Of a stretch of 64,000 nucleotides of DNA, positions 52,742 to 62,498 are shown piece by piece. Both the position numbers and the translations under genes were made by a program. The stretch lies in contig BSYQ01000009.1 in the NCBI GenBank assembly GCA_030272585.1, positions 310,001 through 374,000 of the forward strand, in the 5' to 3' direction. Position 1 is the first letter of the stretch, and each line of letters starts with the position of its first letter. The notes under the pieces were generated by a model, which saw only the letters and a program-made list of their open reading frames with translations, did no database searches and was not told where the DNA came from. The DNA comes from Bryopsis sp. KO-2023. Its lineage: Eukaryota > Chlorophyta > Ulvophyceae > Bryopsidales > Bryopsidaceae.

Positions 52742-55245
52742 TGTTTCTTTCCAAGCATGCCTCAGCCAACGTAGCTTTCACCATAATGCACTTCAATGAT
52801 TTTCATTCACGGATTGAACCTGACAATGAATCGCATGGATGGTGTGAAACATGGGCAATGGAGGCAGGTACAACAGATTGATTTAAACTGATTGTGTGCC
52901 TTTTTCTAAGGATTTGAAGTTTTTGTCCTCTGTGGAGTGCATATAATTCAGACAGGAGATATAGGGCTCTCCACATCCAGGCAAATTGAAAAGGCAAAAT
53001 AACTTCAGATTCAGTTTTTCAAGTGGTTTGGGATTTCACCCTGTGGCAGGCCAAAACACATAAGTATTCTTCTGTAGCTTTTTGTGTCCAATGAAGTCTT
53101 TCTTAGTGCATTTTTTTTGCAGATCATTACTTTGCTTTTCTATAATTGGCTGTCATCAAGGCCCATCCACTGTGCAAATAAACTGTATGGCTCAGAGAGT
53201 ACTGAGACATGCCTTAGCCCTTTCAAGAAAGAAAAAAAAACTGATTTCCTGCACAAGATTCTCTGACAAGATGCCAACAGGCCCTGCAACCCCAGTTTTC
53301 TTCTCAGTCCATAATTTTTTAATTACTTGCTGATGTTTGATTTTTTGAAGGTCGATGCCATGGAGGCATTGCCAGAATGAAAACAGTGATCGATCAAGAG
53401 AGAGCCAAGGGAAAGCCTGTCCTGGTGTTGAACGCTGGGGATGACTTCATTGGAACCCTTTGGGACCATCACTTCAAAGGCAAAGCAGTTTCGCACTTTG
53501 CCAATCAACTGGGCATCACTGCCATGGTATGGTGCTATTAATTCACAGCAAAATATCCTTCACCAGTGCCTTCTGGATGTGTGTTTCAGAATTTTTCAAA
53601 ACTGATCATTTTTCAAGGGGCTGAAGAAAATGCACCCTTGGCTGTGTCATTGACATACTTAAATGTAAAAGGTCTACTGTTGTTGTTTTTTTCCCAGACT
53701 TTGGGCAATCATGATTTCGACTACGGGCCAGATGTGACCCTGGAGTACATCAAGCAGCTGAATTTCCCTGTGGTCAGTGGAAACCTCAATGCTAATGAAC
53801 ATGAGATCGGGAATTTTGTGAGGCAGTATCTTGTTGTGGAAGTTGATGGCCACAAAGTGGGCATCTGTGGGTCGACCACCCAGGTGAGTTTGGGAAAAAA
53901 ATTGTGACCAGAAGTTGGGAACGCGTGTGGTTCTGAATGTTTGAAAGTGATCTATTTCCCCCCAAAAAAATGGTAAACCCAGGACAGGTTGTTATGAGAG
54001 GTTATAGAAGTGTATTTGAATTGTTGTCAATCGGTGGGGAATTGCAGGATCCAAGGAGATTTCTATGCTTTTCTATTTTCCACTATTGATGGTTGCTTTC
54101 TTTTTGAAGTTCTTGTGCTTGTGGTTCGTAGGTCACACAAGAGTGGTCAAAACCCCATCCAGTCCAAATGGAGGATTCCCACTGGAAGGCCAGGGAATGT
54201 GTTGAAAAGCTGAAGAGCCAAGGAGTTCAGATCATTATCATGCTTAGTCATGAAGGGTAAGGCCCTTTGTTTTGTGTGTGTGTGCAGGGGGGGAAGGGGG
54301 TTTATTTTATTGTTTTTAGTTGCATCGAGGCTAAAAGCTTACCACAAAAGAGTGAAATAAGTGATATGAACCCAACCCTCCACAAAAGCCAAGGACAGTA
54401 CCTATCAAAGTTTATACCCTACCCCTCTTTTCGGTGCAGTTTTTATGGGAAACATTTCTGCAGAATGGTGCATAAAAATGTTTTTATGAATTGTGGTATT
54501 CACTCAGGTACAATGCTGACAAATATATTGCAAGGCAAGTGCCTGGACTGGATTTGGTCATTGGGGGCCACAGTCATGCTTTTCTATACTCAGGAGAAGC
54601 CCCGACGATTGCTAAGGATTGTACGTTTCATTATGAATACATCATCTAACAAATGATGAATCTTTTCTGGGAGTTTTAAAATTAAATGGGTCTGATGAAT
54701 CATTGGCAATGGTGCGAACTTAATCAATTGCCAGCTGATTTTTGTATTGGTCTACAAATTTCATGACCAATGCAGCGCACCATTTTGTCCGGCAATGTTT
54801 TATTAATTTGAATCTTGCCCTTGATTTGTATTTGCAATCAAAGTGAAAGGGCCTTTAAGAAATCTGCCCATCAGTATACTGAGCCCAGCATCATTATCAA
54901 CTTGCAGCCACCTTTTTTTTGTATAAATATCTTTTGGGTTCATGATTGTGGATTCATGGGAGTACAGCTGTATATTGAAGAGGGCATGTTTGCATGATTC
55001 GCAGATGGTGCGCATGAAAAAGTCTGGGGGTCTTACCCAACTTGGGAGGATTCGTGGGTGGAGCCTGGTCGCTCTATCCCTGTTTTGCAAGCTGGGTGGG
55101 CTTCTCGGTACATGGGGAGAGTGGAGGTAGAGTTTGACGACAGTGGAAATTTGGTGTCCGTGCACGGTTCCCCCATATTGTTGGGTTCTGACATGAGCGA
55201 GAATCCTGTTTTTGAAGACCCAGGAATCAAGCAGCAAATCAAAGA
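52742..55245 (+). CDS. 5'-nucleotidase-type metallophosphatase (partial, six exons)
   Basis: Predicted exons: 52742-52867, 53351-53526, 53698-53883, 54132-54256, 54508-54620 and 55005-55245, all with GT..AG introns and matching phases. They encode the metallophosphatase half of an ecto-5'-nucleotidase/UDP-sugar hydrolase-type enzyme: FTIMHFNDFHSR (metal Asp and His), VLNAGDDFIGT, TLGNHDFDYGPD (GNHD), VVSGNLN, LSHEG, VIGGHSHAFLY (GGHSH) and IPVLQAGWASRYMGRVEV. All metal-binding blocks are intact. The enzyme would hydrolyse nucleoside monophosphates, usually outside the cell or in a vesicle. The first exon is internal, so an N-terminus is missing. The last donor (AAAGA|GTAAGG) has no partner exon that I can find, and the usual C-terminal 5_nucleotid_C domain is not seen before the next gene. 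Confidence 0.85.
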
Positions 55246-56905
55246 GTAAGGAAGGCTCGGATTTCTTTCACAATTTCTGTTCCTACTGCAGGAAATGCCC
55301 ACATCGTTTCCAGTTTTCGGGTATTTTCTGGAAAAATCACCCAGAAATTTTATAATACATTTTTGACTTTTCTAAAGTGGCAATTATATATTTTTTCAAG
55401 GAATGTCTTATGCCCTTTTGAGTTTTTCTTTGTTGTGTCTTTTTCTTGCAGCATGAAATTCTGGTAATTTTTTTTGAGATCTTCATGCAGCAAAGATTGC
55501 AGAAGAATTTCAGAAAGGAACCAGATCTGTGCTATTTTTCGAATAACTTTAAAGAGAGAACCGATGAATTCCAGCAATGAGAAATCTTACTGAAGAAAAA
55601 AAAATCCATGAGAAAGGTGCTTGGACAAGGATGGAGAGAGGGGAAAAAAGGGGGGCAATCGATAATTTGAAATTTTGGCTGAAAACTGTTTTCTCTGGAT
55701 TTACTGATTTTGATGCCTATGTATGAAAGAGTGCTGGAATTGAATTTTGGAAAATTACCCCTGCCTGGAGGCTCTGGCTTTTTTTTTTCAAGAATAAATT
55801 GAAACTATATCGGACCAAGAGGGAAAAGAACATTATGTGGATGGGAGAGAGCTTTTTTTTTATTTCTTCTCTAAACCAGCCATGGAACCTTGGTTTTGGG
55901 CTAAAACACAAGTCTGTATAGGACCAATAAATTCAAAAAAGGGCTCTTTTTTTTAATATTAGTGATGGGACTAAAAACAGGGAAAGAGGGGGGGAAAAAA
56001 ACTTTGAAAGAGGCATGTCCTGGAACTACCAGAACCTGGCTTTTTGTTTTTCTTCTTTATTTTTCGAGTGCTAATAAAGCTACCTAGTGTAAAATTGGGT
56101 TTCCTCTTCTTCCTTTTCAGTGGGGTCTTTTAAAGCATTTTTTTGGGATTGTGTGGTTAGGTGGCACTCTGAGGTTCGAATAGTTTTTTGTAAGACTTTT
56201 TCTTTTTCAGTTCAGTCCAGTCCGTTGGGAGCTAATTTCTCTTGTCAAGAGAAGGGTTGAAAAAGCATCCCTGTGGTGTTACGGAATGCAAGAAAGACAC
56301 TATAGTTTTGGTTGACTGTGCTGAATGTGAAAATGTAGCCTCTGTTTTTTTGGGGGGAAGAAATTTGTCTCCAGTAACTCTACTGGTGCTGTATATTGCG
56401 TATTGAGTCTGTTTTGCCAGGGTTTTGCGGGAGGGGGGAGTTTTATTCGAGTGTTGGACTGGAATTTGTGGAGGTGGGAAAATTGGGTTCTGTTTTGAGG
56501 GACAAAACATCAATAAGGGTTCTTTTTGACTGGTGGCAACCGGATTTTTTTTTTCTGTGAATCGTGGGATGGAGGTGGTGGGGACTCAGTACAAGAAATA
56601 ATGAGTGTTGTGAGCGAGAGTGTTTTATGGAGAGTGTGTTGAATATGTGTTTGTAGATTGCCTCGTTCGCAGGGGGGACGCGAACGTCTTGTGTATGGGC
56701 GAGACTTGGCCGGGGACTGTTCAACCCGATTCCTTGCAGTTAGTCGTTACAAAACACTCTGTTTTTTCCTTCCCGTTGTTCCCTTTTTATCCTAACTGTT
56801 CAGGCGAAACGCCACTTGCCAGAAAAACGCAGGTCTAGTTTCTGTCGTCAGATAAACGCCACTCTTCTCGAAAATGACAAATCCAATCAAACTAGAATCG
56901 TGTTG
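55246..56905. other. AT/T-rich sequence after the last 5'-nucleotidase exon
   Basis: Begins as an intron (GTAAGG). It is rich in T and A runs, with no conserved ORF. The left target duplication of element D (ATCAT, 56906-56910) ends it. Confidence 0.5.
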
Positions 56906-56910
56906 ATCAT

Positions 56911-57283
56911 TGTGACAGTTTTTATATATAGAGAGAGAGGTGGGATTCGATCCCCAGACCTCTCAGTGGCGAGAACAGTGACAGTCGTACTAGTGATCCA
57001 GTGGGCGACGGTGGTTACGGAGGTTGGGTCGGTTATGTAGCCGTCCGACCAGTGACGTGACCTGATGTGATAGTGTGATGGTACGGTGACTGTATGTGTG
57101 ACTGTATCCGGACGGTGTAGTCCGGGGTCACGAGTGAGAGAGTTAGGGACAGTTACGGTTGGGACCGTTGACGGGATTCGAACCCGGGTCAACGGTTGAC
57201 GAGTCTTAAGGCTTCTCGCCTTAGACCGTGTTGTTCGTGTTTGTAAAAGTTCCTTTTGTCTTATACCCCCACGGCTCTTTACA
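56911..57283 (+). repeat. 5' LTR of element D, with antisense tRNA-like tracts
   Basis: TGTGACAG to CTTTACA. On the minus strand it contains GGTCTAAGGCG, CTTAAGA (loop with anticodon TAA) and CCGGGTTCGAATCCCG in the order and spacing of a leucine tRNA with a long variable arm, but its 5' acceptor and A-box part do not fit, so it is not a tRNA gene. A second antisense B-box-like GGGATCGAATCCCAC lies near the LTR start. CpG-rich. Confidence 0.9.
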
Positions 57284-57331
57284 AGTGGTTTCGGAGCACC
57301 TGTACTCTTTGTCCCCAAACCTGGAGGGGCA

Positions 57332-60304
57332 TTGAGATTTTGTGTGGACTACAGAGCTCTGAACAGAGCCACAAAGGTCACTCAGTTTCCCATTCCTAGA
57401 ATGGATGAGATGCTGGACAGGCTGAGCCATGCAAGGTACTTCAGCAAAGTGGACTTAAGGGCAGGATTTTGGCAACTGAGGATGGCACCAGGGGAGGAAG
57501 GAAAAACAGCTTTCAGGACAAAGTATGGCCAGTATGAATTTCTGGTCATGCCAATGGGACTGAGTGGATCACCTGGGCATTTCATGTCCATGATGAATGA
57601 AATCCTGGCTCCCTACATTGATAAGTTTGTTCAAGTCTTCCTGGATGACATCTTAATCTATTCATCCACCCCTGAAGAGCATGCAAAACACATGAAGATG
57701 GTGCTGGAGGCCCTCAGGAAACATCAACTGTATGCAAAGCTGGTCAAGTCTGCAGTAGGGAAAAAGGAAGTGGACTTTCTGGGAACATGGGTCACTCACC
57801 AAGGAGTTCAGCCTATGGCTGATAAGCTGGATGCCATCAAGAAGTGGCCTACACCCTCTAATGTCCATGATGTCAGGAGCTTCCTGGGATTGTGCTGCTT
57901 CTACAGGAGATTTGTGGCCAATTTCAGTGGGAAAGCTGCAGCATTGACCAACCTGACCAAAGGGAATCAGCAGTTCATATGGGGAAAAGAAGAACAACAG
58001 GCATTTGAAGATCTCAAGGATGCATTATGCTCAGCACCTGTTTTGATACATCCCAGGGAAGATTGGCCCTGGATTGTGGCCACTGATGGCAGTCAATCAG
58101 GAGTGGGGGGAGTATTGATGCAAGAGGGGCCAGATGGCTTGCATCCAGTAGCTTTTGAATCCCATAAGCTGACTGATGCTGAAACAAGGTACCCCATCCA
58201 TGAGATTGAGCTGTTGGGGATTGTCCACTGCCTAAAGAAGTGGAGAGCATATTTGGAAGGAAGAGAGTTTGTCCTCAGAACAGACAATCAGTCATTAATT
58301 TGGCTGGATTCTCAACAACACTTGAGCAGGAGGCAAGCTAGATGGGTGGAGTTTCTAGCTCCATTCAGGTTCCAAACTGTTCATATCCCTGGGAAAGATA
58401 ATGTGGTGGCTGATGCCCTATCCAGATGTCCACATCCAGTGGATCCAAGGGATTCTGGAAGTGGAGGGGGAGATTTGAGGGCATCTGCACCAAATGGCAC
58501 AACCAACACTCTTGTGAAGCATGATGGCAAAGTTCAGAGGTACCAAGGCTTGGGGGCCTGGGGAGAGAATCATCCACAGGATCTTGTGTTTGATGAACAA
58601 CCAGGAGAGCCATTGGGTTCCAGATTGGTGAAGGTTACTGGATGCCAAACTGGAAAGCTGCCTGAGAGACTGAAAACAGATGTGATGCCAAGTGATGCAA
58701 GAGGAGGTACCAAATGGGGTACTGTAAATGGATTGCCAAGATCTGATGAACAAATCAATGCACTGGAGAAAACATCCATGGAACCTGTGGCTCAAGGGAG
58801 TCCACAAGAGGTTGCTGATGCCCAGAAGAATGATGTACATTGCAAGGAAATCCTGAAGAGATTGGATTCTGACATCCAGACCCAAAGGGTGTTCAAGATG
58901 TCTGCTGATGGAGTTCTACAGACTGTGGAAGGGAAGATTGTAGTGCCACAGAGTCTGAAAGCAATGGTGATGAAGGAAGGGCATGACAGTTTGCTTGGAG
59001 GACACAAAGGGAAGGAAAGAACATTGTCTACACTACAGCAGAACTTCTGGTGGAAGAAGATGTCTCAAGAGGTGGCTCAGTATTGTAGGAGCTGTCCTGT
59101 GTGCCAGAAGACTAAATCATCTACTCAGAAGATTGCTGGAGATTTACAACCATTGCAAATCCCCACAAGAAGATGGAGCTCTGTGAGTTTGGACCTCATC
59201 ACAGGATTACCAAGGACATCAAGGGGGAAGGATGCAATAGTGGTGTTTGTGGACAGGATGTCAAAGATGTCCCATTTCTGTGCAACTGAAGGAACCATTG
59301 GAGCTGTTGGGATGGCTAGGATGCTATTTGATGAAGTCTGGAGGCATCATGGAATGCCTGAAGACCTGGTATCTGACAGAGATGCCAGGTTTACATCAGA
59401 ACTGTGGAAGGAATTAATGAAGCTGGTGGGGACTACTTTGAAGATGTCATCTGCCAGGCATCCACAGTCAGATGGCCAGACAGAGAGGCTCAACAGGATT
59501 CTGGAGGAGAGCCTAAGAGCATATGTGAGCCATTCCCAAACAGACTGGGATCTGAAGTTAAGTGCAGCTGAATTTGTTTATAACCAAGGGAAGCAATCAA
59601 GCACTGGGTATAGCCCATTCTATCTCAATTCTGGAGAAGAACCCTTGGTGCCTGCAGCCTTGTTGGGGAGGAAGAAGATTGAGACACCCATCAGAGGTGT
59701 AGATGAAATTTTGAATGATCTGAAGATGGATGTAGAGGTGGCCAAGACATGCATTGCCAGAGCTCAAAACAGACAGAAGCAAAGTGCAGACAAGCACAGA
59801 AGAGTAGATGAGTTCAAGGTGGATGACATGGTCCTCCTCAGTACTAAAGATTTGAAGCTGGCTGGGAACAGATGCAAGAAGCTTGGACCTAAATATGTGG
59901 GACCATTCAAGATTGTGAAGAGAGTGGGCCAAGTGGCCTATGAATTGGAAGTTCCTCAGCAGTGGAGTTTACATCCAGTGTTCCACATTTCAAAGCTCAG
60001 GAGATACCATCAGGATGAACAGTATGGAGAAAGGGAACCCAATCCAGTTCCACCTGAAATCATAGATGGAAACACAGAGTTCCATGTGGAGAGCTTTTTG
60101 GATCACAGAGAGGTCAAGAGAGGCAGAGGCAGGGGGAGAATTTCAAGAGAATTCTTGATCAGATGGCAAGGATATGACAGGGGCCATGATAGCTGGGAGC
60201 CTATCAGGAACCTGGAAAACTGTCCAGATGTTGCAGCAGCATACTTTCAGCAAAAACACTTGGAAGCAACAGTGCAGGAGAAGAAGGTTTGGAAGTGGAG
60301 ATAA
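57332..60304 (+). CDS. Element D pol (990 aa frame): RT, RNase H, integrase, chromodomain
   Basis: Reverse transcriptase (FCVDYRALNR, VDLRAGFWQLR, VFLDDILIYS at about residue 100), RNase H (VATDGSQSGVGGVL, LRTDNQSL), a linker, integrase zinc region (HDSLLGGHKG to CPVCQKTK), core (SLDLITGLP, SDRDARFTSELW, RHPQSDGQTE) and chromodomain (FHVESFLDHREV to FLIRWQGYDRGHDSWEPIRNL). The frame is open throughout. It is a different lineage from A/B/C, judging by the motif variants. I find no CpG in about 3 kb of coding sequence. Confidence 0.92.
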   Translation: MRFCVDYRALNRATKVTQFPIPRMDEMLDRLSHARYFSKVDLRAGFWQLRMAPGEEGKTAFRTKYGQYEFLVMPMGLSGSPGHFMSMMNEILAPYIDKFVQVFLDDILIYSSTPEEHAKHMKMVLEALRKHQLYAKLVKSAVGKKEVDFLGTWVTHQGVQPMADKLDAIKKWPTPSNVHDVRSFLGLCCFYRRFVANFSGKAAALTNLTKGNQQFIWGKEEQQAFEDLKDALCSAPVLIHPREDWPWIVATDGSQSGVGGVLMQEGPDGLHPVAFESHKLTDAETRYPIHEIELLGIVHCLKKWRAYLEGREFVLRTDNQSLIWLDSQQHLSRRQARWVEFLAPFRFQTVHIPGKDNVVADALSRCPHPVDPRDSGSGGGDLRASAPNGTTNTLVKHDGKVQRYQGLGAWGENHPQDLVFDEQPGEPLGSRLVKVTGCQTGKLPERLKTDVMPSDARGGTKWGTVNGLPRSDEQINALEKTSMEPVAQGSPQEVADAQKNDVHCKEILKRLDSDIQTQRVFKMSADGVLQTVEGKIVVPQSLKAMVMKEGHDSLLGGHKGKERTLSTLQQNFWWKKMSQEVAQYCRSCPVCQKTKSSTQKIAGDLQPLQIPTRRWSSVSLDLITGLPRTSRGKDAIVVFVDRMSKMSHFCATEGTIGAVGMARMLFDEVWRHHGMPEDLVSDRDARFTSELWKELMKLVGTTLKMSSARHPQSDGQTERLNRILEESLRAYVSHSQTDWDLKLSAAEFVYNQGKQSSTGYSPFYLNSGEEPLVPAALLGRKKIETPIRGVDEILNDLKMDVEVAKTCIARAQNRQKQSADKHRRVDEFKVDDMVLLSTKDLKLAGNRCKKLGPKYVGPFKIVKRVGQVAYELEVPQQWSLHPVFHISKLRRYHQDEQYGEREPNPVPPEIIDGNTEFHVESFLDHREVKRGRGRGRISREFLIRWQGYDRGHDSWEPIRNLENCPDVAAAYFQQKHLEATVQEKKVWKWR

Positions 60305-60625
60305 GAGGACTTCAAGAGCTGATGAGTGAGTAAATGAGAGATATCTCTGAAGAGACATGGGAATGAGAGAAGAATTTCAGTCTATGATTGTTGGGGGTTC
60401 AGGGGAGATGGTGTTAGTGCTGAGACCAGATCAGCTGTTTTCTTTTCTACTGTCTTTGGGATGGTCTTTCAGATGGGGCTTTTCCTTTTTGCTTTTTGGG
60501 AGGTCTTTGGGATTTTTCCTTCTTGCTTTTGGGGGAGTGCTCTATTCTTTTCTTGCTGGAGTCTGTATGTGCTTAGTTGGTGACCTTAGGTCTGGGGTCC
60601 AGATTTCTAAGGTCAGGGGGAGTCT

Positions 60626-60998
60626 TGTGACAGTTTTTATATATAGAGAGAGAGGTGGGATTCGATCCCCAGACCTCTCAGTGGCGAGAACAGTGACAGT
60701 CGTACTAGTGATCCAGTGGGCGACGGTGGTTACGGAGGTTGGGTCGGTTATGTAGCCGTCCGACCAGTGACGTGACCTGATGTGATAGTGTGATGGTACG
60801 GTGACTGTATGTGTGACTGTATCCGGACGGTGTAGTCCGGGGTCACGAGTGAGAGAGTTAGGGACAGTTACGGTTGGGACCGTTGACGGGATTCGAACCC
60901 GGGTCAACGGTTGACGAGTCTTAAGGCTTCTCGCCTTAGACCGTGTTGTTCGTGTTTGTAAAAGTTCCTTTTGTCTTATACCCCCACGGCTCTTTACA
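60626..60998 (+). repeat. 3' LTR of element D
   Basis: Reads identical to 56911-57283. Followed by ATCAT. Confidence 0.95.
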
Positions 60999-61003
60999 AT
61001 CAT

Positions 61004-62498
61004 CCAGACTATTGTCCCATACCAATCAATCTACAATCACAACTCCCCCTTTATCAACCTGGTTTAACAACAGAGTGTTCATGTTTGCCTTCGAAATCCA
61101 CTTCGCCAGTGTCTTGCTCACTTCTCTAAGCCTGTGATGTGTGAAATTACGAGGGGATCGGGCTGCGTTGGCAGGCCCGACCCATGTGAACTTCACCCCA
61201 TTAACAAAACTAACGAAAAGAAGAGAGAAGGAAAACGAAATTAATTAACGGGGTTCCGCGGTCTGATGACCTGAACACGATGAAGGATGTGCCGTTAAAA
61301 TTAAAAAAAAAGGCCAAAAAAGGCCAAAAAAAAGAAACAAAAAGAAACAAAAAGAAACAAAAAGAAAAAAAGGTCGAAAAATAAATAAAAAGAAGCCCGA
61401 AGCAAAGTTTTTCGCCTGTCACATCAATAAACTGGGAAAAAGCCAAAAACTGGGGAAACACTGCACCAAACGAAAAAAGCCCGCGACAAAAGTTTCTAAA
61501 TCGCCTGAAGTTTCCACTCGACTTGATCGCTCTCAAAACGAAGAAGAAACGAAGCTGATTTTTCAAAAAAACGAAATTCACAGTAAACGCCTCTACCGCC
61601 GCGCACAGGCGTTCGTTTTGAACGCGACCAACTCCAAAAGGCGCGTTTTGGGGTGGCCTATCCATCCCTTGCACAATATCGGCGAATCCAACGACGACGA
61701 AACGGAAAAAAGCTCCGGAAAAACCAAAAACTGACTCCGCATCGACTAATTATTTAATTAATTATTTAGTCACATCAGCGTGCCAAAACCGAACCAGAAA
61801 TATGTGTAGGGTGAAGTTAAACTTGAAACGATATTCAATCAAATCACAACCACCCCAAGCCCAACCCGGGCTTTCCTTAAAAGGGAAGGCGAATTCTGTC
61901 AAAATAGAAACACGGTTTGACAGCAACTCGCCTGTGGTGGTGTGCGATCCAGACCGATTCCCTCCTGCGGACACTGGAGAAACCCTCAAAACGGAATGAA
62001 CTGTGTGGAGCCTCACCAACATGGTACGCACTCATACAAGCAGTCGAACCGCAACCCGCCCAGGGGGGATACTGACCGCCGCATGGCAAAGAGGGCAACT
62101 TCTTGGCCTCTTCTTCTCTGAATAAAAAATGTGACGAGGGTGGGACTGAATGGCGTGACTGTGTGTGACATGTTACCCTTTTCCTGCACGTAAAAGGGTG
62201 TCGGCTTGAGTTGCTGCTTCGACCATATTTCGCGATAGAAGTTGCAAGGTTTCGGCTTCAAGTAATTTCCGCGACAGGATGTCAGTTAATGCTCGAACTT
62301 GCGAAGCTCCACAAGAGCTCAAGTCACTTGCCGGAACGGCTAAAGAAACGCTTAAAGCGAACAAAGGTGGGAGAATCTTCTGCAGAACTCGCCGGCATGG
62401 ATGTCTACCATCGCAGCGGGTTCACACGAATACAGCACTTCTCGAGAGGCTGACAAGTTCGTTCACCTTTTCTTGCACCAGGAGACTCGAAATCAGAC
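61004..62498. other. Intergenic sequence between element D and the U-box gene
   Basis: An A-rich (AAAGAAACA)n-type simple repeat lies at about 61300-61380. A TTAATTAATTATTTA palindromic tract lies near 61750. 62173-62364 (minus) or 62211-62453 (plus) are open but unrecognised. The last 300 bp should contain the promoter and 5' leader of the U-box gene. Confidence 0.45.

Larger units (their letters stand above)
56911..60998 (+). mobile_element. Element D: short Ty3/gypsy chromovirus copy
   Basis: Identical 373-bp LTRs (56911-57283 and 60626-60998), target duplication ATCAT (56906-56910 and 60999-61003), TGGTTTCGGAGC at 57286-57297, and a GGTCAGGGGGAGTCT tract before the 3' LTR. The interior holds a pol frame only. 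No gag or protease is present, so this 4.1-kb copy is incomplete and probably moved with proteins from a relative. Identical LTRs mean very recent insertion. It lies just downstream of the 5'-nucleotidase exons. Confidence 0.93.

Noticed and set aside
57160-57235. tRNA-Leu gene on the minus strand (and the copy at about 60875-60950)
   Set aside because: The anticodon and T-arm parts fit, but the 5' acceptor/A-box portion does not, and both copies lie inside LTRs of element D.
61210-61674. 154-codon minus-strand ORF rich in Phe
   Set aside because: Arises from an A-rich simple repeat on the plus strand; no coding character.
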